DNA of 64,000 nt from Lachnospiraceae bacterium (GTDB lineage Bacteria > Bacillota > Clostridia > Lachnospirales > Lachnospiraceae), in contig CAJTBO010000022.1 of the NCBI GenBank assembly GCA_910573755.1, positions 1-64,000 of the forward strand, in the 5' to 3' direction. Of the stretch, positions 1 through 9,266 are shown piece by piece. Below the pieces are notes generated by a model. The model made no database searches. It worked only from the letters and a program-made list of their open reading frames with translations, and was not told where the DNA came from. The position numbers were made by a program, and so were the translations under genes. Numbering within the stretch: the stretch's first letter is position 1; every line of letters starts with the position of its first letter.

Positions 1-30
1 ATTACGTTGAATGCTTTTAAATATAGAAAA

Positions 31-61
31 ACAGCGAATAAACAAAATGTTTACTCGCTGT
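31..61 (-). terminator. Hairpin terminator reading leftward
   Basis: Two 14-base arms (31-44 and 48-61) pair with one mismatch around a 3-base loop. On the minus strand the stem is followed by five T residues, so it looks like a Rho-independent terminator for a leftward transcript. No gene supplying that transcript is visible to the right, so it may instead serve a gene left of the window as a bidirectional element. Confidence 0.4.
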
Positions 62-634
62 AAAAAGAATCCTAACTGCAATGTTGTCCTTATCTAAATG
101 ACATTGAGAAAATGCCTCTGGCTTTTTTGTGTAAAGAATATGTTCTGAAAGAAGTGGAGAGATCAGAATAAGCTAATGTATGGTTTGTGACTTTTAAATC
201 AAAATTGCATGAATAGAAATGAGCAAACTGACAATGCTATTCTCTAAATAGAAAACTGCAGAATAAAAATGCTGCTGTCTGATACAAATTTTTTACATAT
301 CTGGTTCATATCAACAAGAATTATTTCAGCTAAATACGGGATTTTTATGACTTTAGTAACGGATATTGGTGAAACATTTATGAGTTAGATACTGATCTAT
401 GGTACATTTTGCCTAACGCTGATTGTATATTTTTGTCCTTTAAAATCGGAAAGGATACAGGATTGCATTTCCGGATTGTGATTCTGTCAATGCTTTATTC
501 ATGTGGTTATGTTGTTTTTATGCCAGTGTCCGTCAGTGCCATGACTATTTGCAAACTGGAAGGATATGTATGGGGAAAGATGGCAAAATATTTATTGTTT
601 AAAGCGGGAATATACAAAATAACTATTGAATAGC
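62..634. other. AT-rich non-coding stretch, no gene seen
   Basis: This leader region is strongly AT-rich. A 74-codon open frame lies at 409-633, but it has no ribosome site, has unconvincing codon usage and resembles no family I recognise. I see no RNA gene or repeat here. Its main interest is that it precedes the promoter of the first ABC operon. Confidence 0.5.
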
Positions 635-663
635 TTGACAATCATATCACTATATAGTATTAT
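635..663 (+). promoter_or_regulatory. Sigma-A promoter of the ribosyl-compound operon
   Basis: TTGACA at 635-640 and TATTAT at 658-663 are separated by exactly 17 bases. The spacing and the perfect -35 box make this the likely promoter for the gene at 751 and the operon behind it. Confidence 0.7.
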
Positions 664-671
664 GTATAAGA

Positions 672-693
672 AAATAGTTTCGGAAAACTATTT
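672..693. promoter_or_regulatory. Palindromic operator at the transcription start
   Basis: AAATAGTTT (672-680) and AAACTATTT (685-693) form a perfect 9-base inverted repeat around a 4-base centre. It starts 9 bases after the -10 box, which is where a repressor would block initiation. No regulator gene is adjacent, so the cognate protein is probably encoded left of the window or elsewhere. Confidence 0.55.
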
Positions 694-750
694 CTTTATA
701 AAAAATGCAATATTTTCCAAAAAACAAACAACAAGAACAGGAGGAAAAAC

Positions 751-1773
751 ATGAAGAAGAAAAAATGGCTTGCGGTATTGACGGCAACTGCTGTGGTATG
801 TTCATTAGCAGCTTGCGGAAACACAAAACCTGAAGAAAAGGCTGAAGAGGCGGTGGAAACACCTGTGGCAGCAGAAGAAGAAACCGGGGGTGAAGCGGAA
901 GAAGAAAAAAGCTTGAAGATCGGATTATCCATGTTTACATTGGAGTATCCGTTTTATGTAACAATGTGTGATGCATTTGAAGAAGCATGTGAAGAAAAGG
1001 GCTATGAAGTGATTACGACGAACGGATCGACTGATGCAACGACCCAGCTAAACAACTGTCTTGATTTAATTAATAAAGGGATTGACGTAATGGTATTGAC
1101 AAGCTGGTATGGTGATGCATTGGCGGAAGCATTTGATCTCTGTGAAGAAAAGGGCATTCCGATTTTTATTATGGATACCTCTAATCTTCCGGAAGGCGGT
1201 AAATATGTAACCCGTATCGGGACCGTTAACGAAGATGCCGGTTACGTGGGAGGACTTTATGTCGGAAAATATCTGACAGATAATGGGATTGACACAGTTG
1301 ATACAGTATTGCTGGACAGCGGTGACGAAGTGTCTACGGCCAGAAAAGATGGTTATTTGAAAGGGTTGGAGGAAAAAGGGATTACGGTTAATGTCATGAA
1401 CGAGTATTTCTGTTCGTCCAGAGAAGAGGCAATGGCTAATATGGAGGATGCGCTTACTACTTATTCCGAGATCGATCTGGTAATCGGAACTTCAGCTCAG
1501 CATGGGCTTGGTGCTTATAGTGCCTGTGTTTCCGCAGGAAGGGAAGAAATGCTAATAGCGTCTATGGACGGCGAAAAAGAAGAAATGGAAGAAATTGATA
1601 AGAAGGGCATTTATCTTTGCACGATTACGCAGGATCCGGCAGGAATGTCAAAGATTATTCTGGAAAATATCGAGGGATATATGTTTGACGGAGAAACTTT
1701 TGACGAATTCCAATCAATGCCTGCGGGAGTATATAGCGTGGAGGGACAAATTTCGGCAGATGAGCTCGAATGA
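751..1773 (+). CDS. Sugar ABC transporter substrate-binding lipoprotein
   Basis: This 340-residue extracellular binding protein of the ribose/galactose class (Peripla_BP_4) would capture a ribose-like or ribosyl ligand and present it to the permease at 3361. Residues 1-22 form a lipoprotein signal with lipobox LAAC, followed by a Glu-rich linker to about residue 52. The two-lobe fold then begins at KIGLSMFTLEYPF. A GGAGG ribosome site precedes the ATG. It is the first gene of the operon and is separated from the ATPase gene by a hairpin. The ligand cannot be read from the sequence; the downstream nucleoside phosphorylases suggest a nucleoside or N-riboside rather than free ribose. Confidence 0.88.
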   Translation: MKKKKWLAVLTATAVVCSLAACGNTKPEEKAEEAVETPVAAEEETGGEAEEEKSLKIGLSMFTLEYPFYVTMCDAFEEACEEKGYEVITTNGSTDATTQLNNCLDLINKGIDVMVLTSWYGDALAEAFDLCEEKGIPIFIMDTSNLPEGGKYVTRIGTVNEDAGYVGGLYVGKYLTDNGIDTVDTVLLDSGDEVSTARKDGYLKGLEEKGITVNVMNEYFCSSREEAMANMEDALTTYSEIDLVIGTSAQHGLGAYSACVSAGREEMLIASMDGEKEEMEEIDKKGIYLCTITQDPAGMSKIILENIEGYMFDGETFDEFQSMPAGVYSVEGQISADELE

Positions 1774-1781
1774 TGCGGGGA

Positions 1782-1823
1782 GATTGGCGTTCGGTTCATA
1801 GAGAATCGGACGCCAATTCTTTT
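1782..1823 (+). terminator. Intercistronic attenuating hairpin
   Basis: A 15-base stem (about 1782-1796 with 1804-1819) contains G-U pairs and is followed by a short T-run. It lies between the binding-protein gene and the ATPase gene. Such structures usually let only part of transcription through and stabilise the upstream message, giving excess binding protein. Confidence 0.6.
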
Positions 1824-1861
1824 CCATATTTAGTAACTAATTTTTAAAGAAAGGGGCGCAA

Positions 1862-3364
1862 ATGATGGACCATGTAGAAAATATTCTCTCACTGAAAGGC
1901 GTCAGTAAATCATTTCCGGGTGTAAAGGCCCTGGATAACGTTGATTTCAGCGTAAGAAAAGGGGAAGTTCATGCGCTTGCGGGTGAAAACGGCGCAGGAA
2001 AGTCTACTTTAATGAAAATTCTTTCTGGCTCTTATCGAAAAGATGAAGGTACAGTGGAATTCGATGGCCGGAAAGTGGAAGTTCGTTCTCCTAAAGATGC
2101 GGAGAATTTGGGACTTTCGATTATTTATCAGGAGTTGAATATATTTCAGGGACTAACCGTTGCAGAAAATATTTATGTAGGGCGTCAGCCTAAAAAGAAC
2201 GGTGTCGTGGACTGGAAAAAAATGTACACGGATGCAGAAAAACTGTTTGATGAATTACATATTAAACTGGACGTCAGAAAAAAAGTTCGGGGATTGAGCA
2301 TAGCGCAGCAACAGATGATAGAAATAGCAAAAGCAGTCAGTGCCCATGCAAAACTTGTTATTATGGATGAGCCGACCTCCTCTCTTGCAACTCATGAGAC
2401 AAAATTGCTTTTTGAGATCATTAACCGTCTGCGGGATAATGGTGTAGCTATCATTTTTATTACACATCGTCTGGATGAGATTTTTGAAATATCTGATCGG
2501 GTTACAGTCATGCGGGACGGATGTTCTATTGGAACCTGCGACACGGGAGATATTACAAAAGCGGAATTGATTACGATGATGATCGGACGTGAAATGACGA
2601 AGCAATTCCCGGTACGACATGCAGTAATTGGCGAAGAACTTCTCAGGCTGGATAACATTTCGGATGGAAAAAAGGTGAAGGGGGTTTCCTTTGCTGTAGC
2701 CAGAGGCGAGGTTCTTGGATTTGCAGGACTTGTAGGAGCAGGGCGGACAGAAACAATGCGTATGGTTTTTGGCGCGGATAAAAGACGAACCGGAAAAATT
2801 TTTATTAATGGAAAAGAAATCCGGATTCGTTCACCAAAAGACAGTGTAAAAAATAAAATAGCATTTGTTACTGAAAACAGAAAGGAAGAGGGCTTGCTGC
2901 TTGCAAAGTCGGTACGTCAGAATATCGTGATGGCTGCTTTATCCAAAATACGGACAAAGTACCTGCTGAATTATAAAAAAGAACAGGAGTACAGTAAAAA
3001 ATATATTGAAGATATGAATATTTCGACGCCTTCAGAAAATAAACAGGTGATGTTTCTGAGCGGCGGAAACCAACAGAAGGTTGTTGTAGCAAAGTGGTTG
3101 ATGTCTGACTCAGAGGTGATTATTCTGGATGAGCCGACCAGAGGGATTGATGTTGGAGCGAAACATGAGATTTATGAATTGATCAATCAGCTGGCAGAAG
3201 CAGGGAAGGCGATTATTGTAGTTTCGTCGGACATGGAAGAAATTTTAGGCATCAGTGATCGGATTTTGGTGATGTATGAGGGAGAAATCACAGGAGAAGT
3301 AAAAAGAGAAGAATTTTCCCAGCATATTATTTCGGAATATCAGATAGGAGGAAAACGAAGTTGA
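1862..3364 (+). CDS. Sugar ABC transporter ATPase, double-domain (RbsA/MglA type)
   Basis: This 500-residue cytoplasmic ATPase has two fused nucleotide-binding domains, the normal length and layout for RbsA/MglA/XylG proteins. The first half has Walker A GENGAGKST, a signature around LSIAQQQ and Walker B VIMDEPTSSL. The second half has the characteristic degenerate Walker A (AGLVGAGRTE), the signature LSGGNQQK and Walker B IILDEPTRGID. It energises uptake through the single permease that follows. Its last codons overlap the permease start, implying translational coupling. Two adjacent ATG codons (1862 and 1865) are possible starts after AAAGGGG. Confidence 0.95.
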   Translation: MMDHVENILSLKGVSKSFPGVKALDNVDFSVRKGEVHALAGENGAGKSTLMKILSGSYRKDEGTVEFDGRKVEVRSPKDAENLGLSIIYQELNIFQGLTVAENIYVGRQPKKNGVVDWKKMYTDAEKLFDELHIKLDVRKKVRGLSIAQQQMIEIAKAVSAHAKLVIMDEPTSSLATHETKLLFEIINRLRDNGVAIIFITHRLDEIFEISDRVTVMRDGCSIGTCDTGDITKAELITMMIGREMTKQFPVRHAVIGEELLRLDNISDGKKVKGVSFAVARGEVLGFAGLVGAGRTETMRMVFGADKRRTGKIFINGKEIRIRSPKDSVKNKIAFVTENRKEEGLLLAKSVRQNIVMAALSKIRTKYLLNYKKEQEYSKKYIEDMNISTPSENKQVMFLSGGNQQKVVVAKWLMSDSEVIILDEPTRGIDVGAKHEIYELINQLAEAGKAIIVVSSDMEEILGISDRILVMYEGEITGEVKREEFSQHIISEYQIGGKRS

Positions 3365-4314
3365 AAAAAGTAAAAGATATTATCAATGCGTTTGGTATAT
3401 GGGCTATTTTACTCGTCCTGTTTTTGTTTCTTTCCATTACGTCAGGCAATACTTTTCTTACCAGTTCAAATTTGATCAATATGGTGAGACAGATATGTGT
3501 AAACGGAGTTGTTGCTATTGGGGCGACTTTTGTCATATGCTCTGGAGAATTTGATCTGAGTTCCGGTTCTATGGCAGCCCTTGCGGGGTGTGGAAGCGCT
3601 ATGCTGACAGTAAATTATGGAATGAATACCGGGCTTGCCATTCTTATCGCCATTCTTGCAGGCAGTGCAATAGATGCGCTTGTGGGATTGATCGTAACGA
3701 AACTGAAGGTTCCGGCATTTATTGCAACATTGGGGATGATGTATGTGCTGGATGGGTTGGTGCTTCTGATGACACGGGGGACACCGATCATCGGACTGCC
3801 GGATAATTATGTTGCAATCGGCAGGGGATATGCAGGACCAATACCATATCTTGTTATTATTTTGCTGATTATTGTGTTTATTGCAGCTTTTGTGTTTAGA
3901 TACCTTGAATTTGGCAGAAATGTTTCGGCAGTAGGGGAAAATGCTACAGCGTCCCGTTTGGCGGGGGTCAATGTAACATTGGTTAAAGTTGGTGCATTTG
4001 CGATTGGAGGAGCTCTCAGCGCATTGGGAGGCATTATGCTTATGGCCCGCCTTTCTTCCGGACAGCCTACGGCGGCCTCTGATGTAGGTTTAACTGCGAT
4101 GGCTGCGGTGTTTGTAGGAGGGACTTCAGTAACGAATTCGCAGGGAGCAGCCTTTAAAACTCTGGCCGGTGCGCTGTTTATCGGCATGATTAATAATGGT
4201 CTGAATCTGCTGGAAGTAAACGCATATTGGCAAAAAATAGTTCTCGGCATCATCATCGTGGGCGCAATTGCGCTGGATGTATACCGCACGTCGAAAGCGG
4301 CGCAAAATGGATGA
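3361..4314 (+). CDS. Sugar ABC transporter permease (RbsC type)
   Basis: This 317-residue integral membrane protein of the BPD_transp_2 family has about eight to ten hydrophobic segments and the conserved ATPase-contact stretch containing GENATASRLAGVNV. It starts at a TTG that overlaps the ATPase stop region, with GGAGG a few bases upstream. Only one permease gene is present, so the channel is probably a homodimer, as in the ribose system. The rhamnose-type operon later in this window has two different permeases. Confidence 0.93.
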   Translation: MKKVKDIINAFGIWAILLVLFLFLSITSGNTFLTSSNLINMVRQICVNGVVAIGATFVICSGEFDLSSGSMAALAGCGSAMLTVNYGMNTGLAILIAILAGSAIDALVGLIVTKLKVPAFIATLGMMYVLDGLVLLMTRGTPIIGLPDNYVAIGRGYAGPIPYLVIILLIIVFIAAFVFRYLEFGRNVSAVGENATASRLAGVNVTLVKVGAFAIGGALSALGGIMLMARLSSGQPTAASDVGLTAMAAVFVGGTSVTNSQGAAFKTLAGALFIGMINNGLNLLEVNAYWQKIVLGIIIVGAIALDVYRTSKAAQNG

Positions 4315-4342
4315 TAATATTCTAAAGAAAGGAAGGGAAAGA

Positions 4343-5146
4343 ATGGCATTACAACCGTTTAAAGCAACTGTGCCACAAGATGGGAAGAGTTGGTGGCTGC
4401 GTCTGGAAAAAGAAAATCTGCCGGAAAAATTTATTTTTACGTTGTTGCTGGACATGGAACCGGAACATTTTTTTCATCAGATGCGAGATATTCGCACTCT
4501 CAGCCAGTTTGGAGAATATGCGGTATACAGTGGAGAATTTGAGGGGGAGCGCTTGGGACTTCTTTATCATGGGAGCGGTTCGTTCTCGGTTTCGACAGCG
4601 ATTGACGAATTGGCAGCGTTAGGAGTAAAGGCAATTTTGAGAGTCGGCAATTCCGGAGGGATGGCAGAGGGGCTTCATATCGGAGATATAATTGTATGTT
4701 CTGGCGGTATTCGGGAAGACCGGATTATGCAGGATTATGTACCTGTGGAATATCCGGCAATTCCCAGCCGGCTGATGGTAGAAGCAGAGATTTCGGCCTG
4801 TGAAGCAACGGGGACAGTATTTCAGGAAGGGCTGACGCTTTCAGTAGGGACGATGTATCCGGGAAGCGGCTTTGAGACAGCAAGAGGGGTTTTTGACCAG
4901 ACAGTGCTTGACAGGGTACATCTTTGGAAGAGAGTTGGAGCTTCTAATGTGGATATTGAGACGACTACGGTCTTAACTATGACACGTTTGTTTGATATCC
5001 ATGGCGGTGCGTTGCTTGGTATCGGAAACGATACGGCTTCTGGAGAAGGAGAATTTCTTTCCGATGAGGTGAGAGATCGGATGGCGTATCTTGGCATGAG
5101 ATCACTGCGAAATTTAAAACTTGCAGAAAGGCGGGATTCTTTATAA
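4343..5146 (+). CDS. Nucleoside phosphorylase-fold enzyme (first copy)
   Basis: This 267-residue protein of the PNP/UDP phosphorylase family would cleave an N-glycosidic bond with phosphate to give ribose 1-phosphate plus a base, or act as a related hydrolase. Family marks include a glycine-rich GSGSFS phosphate-binding segment, the GNSGGM stretch, the NVDIET region and GIGNDT near the C-terminus. I chose ATG 4343 because GGAAGGG lies just upstream; an in-frame ATG at 4307 would overlap the permease gene. The stop overlaps the next start as TAATG. A second, different family member lies at 7375, which argues for two related substrates or sequential steps. Confidence 0.8.
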   Translation: MALQPFKATVPQDGKSWWLRLEKENLPEKFIFTLLLDMEPEHFFHQMRDIRTLSQFGEYAVYSGEFEGERLGLLYHGSGSFSVSTAIDELAALGVKAILRVGNSGGMAEGLHIGDIIVCSGGIREDRIMQDYVPVEYPAIPSRLMVEAEISACEATGTVFQEGLTLSVGTMYPGSGFETARGVFDQTVLDRVHLWKRVGASNVDIETTTVLTMTRLFDIHGGALLGIGNDTASGEGEFLSDEVRDRMAYLGMRSLRNLKLAERRDSL

Positions 5147-6090
5147 TGCAGGGAAAAACAGATTGGATACATACACAGAATACGGAATATTTTGTTTTAA
5201 CACAGATGATTATTGATAATGTTCATTTATTTGCAGGTAAAGACAGAGAAAATCAGTTGGGTGGCGGAACTTACGCCGTGGCAGGTATGAGGCTTTGGTC
5301 TGACAAGGTAGGATTTTGCTGCCGGCTAGGATTAGACTATGACGGAAATTATGAGGAATGGTTCAGCAAAAATAATATCGACATGCCTAAAACACGCTAT
5401 CCAAAAAAATGCGTTCATGCGGACATCAATTATTTTGAAGATGGAGAAAGAGAAGAAATTTTAATACCGGGATGTGGAAATTATATGGAGATGCTGCCAA
5501 GATTTACGGAAATTCCAGAGGATTATCTAAAATGCAAAGGCATGTATTTTTACAAAGACGGCGAAGAGGCTTATTGGGAAGAGGCCGAAAACTGGTTCAG
5601 GGGATTTTCAGGTATATCCTGTTGGGAGATTGATTCAGAATCAGCCAGAATAGAAAATAAGGAGGCGATTGCTTTCTGCCTTCCCAAAGTAAATTTATTT
5701 TCCACCAATTTGACAGAAGGAAAACGAATGACGGGAAAAGAAAAACCAGTGGATATCGTAAAGGGATTGCATGATATGGGGGCCGGAGTTTTGATTTTCA
5801 GGATGGGGGAAAAGGGAGCGCTTGTTTCTGACGGGAAGCAGATATGGCATATTCCGGCGGTGCCGGTGGATGTGGTGGATGTTACCGGGGGCGGAAATGC
5901 TTCTACCGGTGGATTTCTCACGGGATACTGTGATTCGGGGGGTGATATTGTTTATGCCGGAATATGCGCGGCGATTTCCGCATCCAGAATAATTGCCCAG
6001 TATAGTGTACCGGCCCGATTTGATGAACAGCTGATGATATGGGCAGAAAAGAAAGCGGTTGAAATGAAGGGAAAATGCGAGAGGATATAA
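5146..6090 (+). CDS. PfkB-family sugar kinase with altered catalytic motif
   Basis: This 314-residue ribokinase-fold protein would phosphorylate a sugar or nucleoside released in the pathway. The N-terminal half carries the substrate-binding GGGTYAVAG segment. The C-terminal signature reads DVTGGGNASTGGF, whereas most family members read DTTGAGDAF: the catalytic Asp is replaced by Asn. GGGN variants occur in some PfkB proteins, so activity is not excluded, but standard kinase chemistry is doubtful. It is translationally coupled to the preceding gene by a 1-base overlap. The second PfkB gene at 9263 keeps the normal motif. Confidence 0.78.
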   Translation: MQGKTDWIHTQNTEYFVLTQMIIDNVHLFAGKDRENQLGGGTYAVAGMRLWSDKVGFCCRLGLDYDGNYEEWFSKNNIDMPKTRYPKKCVHADINYFEDGEREEILIPGCGNYMEMLPRFTEIPEDYLKCKGMYFYKDGEEAYWEEAENWFRGFSGISCWEIDSESARIENKEAIAFCLPKVNLFSTNLTEGKRMTGKEKPVDIVKGLHDMGAGVLIFRMGEKGALVSDGKQIWHIPAVPVDVVDVTGGGNASTGGFLTGYCDSGGDIVYAGICAAISASRIIAQYSVPARFDEQLMIWAEKKAVEMKGKCERI

Positions 6091-6143
6091 TCAACAATAT
6101 AAAGAAAGGGCAGTATTGAATAATAGAAGAAAGGAAGAGCAGA

Positions 6144-7307
6144 ATGGAACAGAATGCTATGTTAAAACAGATGGAGAAGTTTCCGGAAGTATTTCAAAAA
6201 GTGGAAAAACCACTTTTAGAAAAAGCGGAAAATATTCTGCCGCAGGGGCAGTTAGAAACACTCGGGATGGTTTATCTGGTAGGAAGTGGCGATTCTTATA
6301 ACGCGGCAGTGACTTCTGCCTATGCGTTTGAAAAATATACAAAATTACCGACTGTAGCAATTCCGGCGCTTACAGCGGCACGCTATCTGTCAGATACGCT
6401 TACAAAAGAGCGTGCAGCGCAAACACTTATTGTGATTATCAGCAATAGCGGAGAGGCGGCACGGAGTGCAGAGGCAGCTCGGATGCTGAAAAAAGCCGGA
6501 TGCATTGTGCTGGCATTGACAGACAGACCGGATTCAAAAGTGGGAAGGGTTTCCGATTATATTTTTTCGATGGAAATTCCTGTTTTGGATAAGCCGGAGA
6601 TTCCGCTTCCCGGTGTATATGGATATGAAGTGCAGGTAGTGTCGCTTTATTGGATGGCTATAGAATTTGCGTATAAATTAAAGCGTCTGTCGGCGGAAGA
6701 AAAAAACAGTTTGCAGGAAGAATTTTCTGAATTTCCGGGAATGTTCCGGGGTGCTTTTCTTTCGGGGAAAAAAGATCTGCAGATATTTGCAAAGCTTTGC
6801 AGGCTTTGCGGCCGGATGGAGGTAATTGGCGGTGGGCCTCTTCGTGGAGCCGGCGATTTTGGAGTATCTAAAATATTGGAGGCAAACGGGATGTCTGCCT
6901 ATTCTCAGGATATGGAAGAATTTGCGCATCAGACTTTTTTCAGTGAAGATCCTGATCGCCTTCCGACAGTCCTGCTGATTTGCTCTAAGGGGAGGTGCAA
7001 AGACCGTTCTTTGGAAATTTTACAGGTTCTGCGGCATTTGGGGCGGCCGGTGCTTGTTATGACAGATGATTCATTTTTATTACCGAAAGACTATGACGGG
7101 ATGGTTGTCAGCTTGTCAAAACCGGTTTCGGAAACTTTGGCATCGTTTCTCTATGCCGGGCTGCTTTCCTGCATGACAGCAATGATTCCGCATAGAGTGG
7201 GTGATACTTATATGCATGGACATACAGGACCTTTTTCTGAGGAGGGACTTCCGACTGTAAAGGGAAGCAGGATCTGTATTGAGGAGGAGGAAGTCCCAAA
7301 ATACTAA
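6144..7307 (+). CDS. Double SIS-domain sugar isomerase or deglycase
   Basis: This 387-residue protein has two sugar-isomerase (SIS) domains, as in GlmS isomerase halves, AgaS and fructosamine-6-phosphate deglycase (FrlB). The first domain shows VGSGDSYNAA and ISNSGEAARS, the Ser/Thr-rich phosphate-binding loops of the family; the second starts near residue 215. In this operon it probably acts on a phosphosugar or phosphorylated glycosylamine made by one of the kinases. A deglycase role would suit an N-linked sugar substrate, but that is inference. A plausible ribosome site (GGAAG) precedes the ATG. Confidence 0.8.
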   Translation: MEQNAMLKQMEKFPEVFQKVEKPLLEKAENILPQGQLETLGMVYLVGSGDSYNAAVTSAYAFEKYTKLPTVAIPALTAARYLSDTLTKERAAQTLIVIISNSGEAARSAEAARMLKKAGCIVLALTDRPDSKVGRVSDYIFSMEIPVLDKPEIPLPGVYGYEVQVVSLYWMAIEFAYKLKRLSAEEKNSLQEEFSEFPGMFRGAFLSGKKDLQIFAKLCRLCGRMEVIGGGPLRGAGDFGVSKILEANGMSAYSQDMEEFAHQTFFSEDPDRLPTVLLICSKGRCKDRSLEILQVLRHLGRPVLVMTDDSFLLPKDYDGMVVSLSKPVSETLASFLYAGLLSCMTAMIPHRVGDTYMHGHTGPFSEEGLPTVKGSRICIEEEEVPKY

Positions 7308-7374
7308 AATAATAAGGAAAACTGTATACAGAATAAAGAAAAGTAACAATTAGGACAACAATAGGAGGGCAAAA

Positions 7375-8262
7375 ATGAATTGCTTTGATAAAATTTTATC
7401 CAATTATGAGTACAGCAAAAATAAAGAAGGCGGATTTATAATTGACGGAAAACCGGCGCTGACACAGATTAATCCGGAATTAATAGGTGATTATGTAATA
7501 ATGACTGTACGCGATCCGCTTCTGGCTTATGGAGGTGATCCTGCGGAATTATTAAGCGAACGTCTGGAGGACCGGGTGCTGGCCGGGCAGTCCGGTATGT
7601 TTACGACATATTCAGGATATTATAAGGGGGCGCACATCAGTATTGTCAGCGGCGGCAGCGGAAGTCCTGAGGCGGAGTTGGTGTTAGTAGATTTTATGAA
7701 ATATTCAAAGGCGAATACGTTTCTCAGACTGGGTGGTGCAGCAGGTCTGAATGAAGCGGTGCATTCAGGCGATGTTGTTATAGCGAGCGGTGTTGTGAGG
7801 GATGACGGTATGTCCCGCACCTATGTGACACCGAATTATCCGGCTGCATGTAGCTATGAATTGGTAGTAGCGTTTGCAAAAGCGGCACAGGAATTAAATT
7901 ATCGGCATCATGTTGCGATAGGCAGGTCAGGAGACAGCGAACATGTTGGCTGTGGAGAGCCGTCTGTAGGAGGTTATATGCAGCCTCGCCATACGGAAAT
8001 CATCGATTACTATAATCGTGCCGGTATCTATTATTGGGACAGAGAATCTTCAGGAATTGTAACACTCTGCAATTTATTCGGGCGCAGAGGCGGGGCGGTT
8101 GTATCTGTTGACAATAATTTAATAACAGGAGAAAGTTTTACGGCCGGAGACGGTCAGGATCATGCAATTGATATTGTATTTGAGGGGTTGGCAAATCTTC
8201 ATAAGATGGATGAAGGGAAGAAATTACGCGGAATTTCCTGGTGGACACCGGAGGTGCTGTAA
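7375..8262 (+). CDS. Nucleoside phosphorylase-fold enzyme (second copy, uridine phosphorylase-like)
   Basis: This 295-residue member of the same fold as the product of 4343 is clearly not a recent duplicate. It has a long N-terminal extension, GGSGSPEAEL as the phosphate loop and LGGAAGLNEAVHSGD, typical of uridine phosphorylase-like enzymes. The segment YWDRESSG occupies the usual position of the ribose-contacting Met-Glu motif. The start has a good GGAGGG site. The stop overlaps the next ATG as TAATG, so the ADP-ribosylglycohydrolase is translationally coupled. Two phosphorylase genes with one transporter suggest a specialised nucleoside-like substrate. Confidence 0.8.
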   Translation: MNCFDKILSNYEYSKNKEGGFIIDGKPALTQINPELIGDYVIMTVRDPLLAYGGDPAELLSERLEDRVLAGQSGMFTTYSGYYKGAHISIVSGGSGSPEAELVLVDFMKYSKANTFLRLGGAAGLNEAVHSGDVVIASGVVRDDGMSRTYVTPNYPAACSYELVVAFAKAAQELNYRHHVAIGRSGDSEHVGCGEPSVGGYMQPRHTEIIDYYNRAGIYYWDRESSGIVTLCNLFGRRGGAVVSVDNNLITGESFTAGDGQDHAIDIVFEGLANLHKMDEGKKLRGISWWTPEVL

Positions 8263-9266
8263 TGGAAAAATACCAACGAATCTTAGGAAGTTTTCTCGGA
8301 GCGGCAATGGGGGACGCGATGGGGGCCAATACGGAGTGCAGGACGCCAGAAATGATCGTAGAACGGTTTGGGGGTTATCTTGAGGATCTGCGCCCGGGGG
8401 AAGAGGACACTTTTGTTCCGGGCTGTGCGAGGGGATTTGTCACGGATGATTTTTCGCTGGCGTATTTTACAGCAAAAAGTATTTTGGAATCCGGTGGGAA
8501 TGTAACGGCGGATACTGCACAGAAAGCACTTTTGGAATGGGCCGGGCATCCGGAGTATTATTGTCTTGCAGGGCCTACGACTCGGGCAGCTGTAGATCGA
8601 ATAAAGGGTATATCGGAACCGGATAAAGCGCTCTGGAAACTTGCCTGTGACAACGCGAAAGCAACGAATGGGGCTGCAATGAAAATTTTTCCGGCAGGTC
8701 TGGCGAATCCGGGGAATCTGGAAAAGGCGGTTTCGGACGCTGTTACATTGTGTCTGCCAACACACAATAACTGTGCATCTCTTTCGGCGGCCTGTGCAAT
8801 TGCAGCTGCTGTATCCTGTGCAGCTGGAGGCGGAAATTTGAATCAAATAATAGAAGCGGGATTTTACGGGGTACGGGAAGGGGCTAAATATGGAAAAACA
8901 GTTTCCGTAGCATCTGTAGAACGGAGAATGGAACTGGCGATGGAAATTGCTGAAAAGAAGCTGGGGTGGGAAAAAACAATGCTGGAACTCGGAAGCGTTA
9001 TTGGATCAGGGCTCGCAGCAAATGAGGCTGTGCCTTGTGTTTTTGGAATTCTCGCGACGGCAGACGGTGATGTAATGCAGGCGGTTAAAATGGGCGTAAA
9101 TATCGGAAATGATACGGATACTGTAGCAACGATGGCCGGGGCAATAACCGGGGCGTTTTGCGGTGCTGATCTAATACCGGAAGAGTATCTGGAATTGATC
9201 GAAAAAGCCAATCATATGGATATAAAGGAAATGGCACGTCAGTTTGAAAAGGAGTTTTATTTATGA
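8262..9266 (+). CDS. ADP-ribosylglycohydrolase family protein
   Basis: This 334-residue protein of the ADP-ribosyl-(dinitrogen reductase) hydrolase/ARH family would hydrolyse an N- or O-ribosidic bond using a dinuclear metal centre. Family motifs are in order: GAAMGDAMG near the N-terminus, the metal-binding VTDD at about 65-70, NGAAMKIFP mid-protein and GNDTDTVA with its acidic metal ligands near the C-terminus. I start it at ATG 8262, which overlaps the upstream stop; an upstream in-frame ATG (8241) would lie inside the preceding gene. Its place among phosphorylases and kinases points to a small ribosyl metabolite rather than protein de-ADP-ribosylation. Confidence 0.85.
   Translation: MEKYQRILGSFLGAAMGDAMGANTECRTPEMIVERFGGYLEDLRPGEEDTFVPGCARGFVTDDFSLAYFTAKSILESGGNVTADTAQKALLEWAGHPEYYCLAGPTTRAAVDRIKGISEPDKALWKLACDNAKATNGAAMKIFPAGLANPGNLEKAVSDAVTLCLPTHNNCASLSAACAIAAAVSCAAGGGNLNQIIEAGFYGVREGAKYGKTVSVASVERRMELAMEIAEKKLGWEKTMLELGSVIGSGLAANEAVPCVFGILATADGDVMQAVKMGVNIGNDTDTVATMAGAITGAFCGADLIPEEYLELIEKANHMDIKEMARQFEKEFYL

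Noticed and set aside
409-633. 74-codon open frame before the first operon
   Set aside because: It has no ribosome site, atypical codon usage and no recognisable family; the promoter of the next gene begins right at its end.
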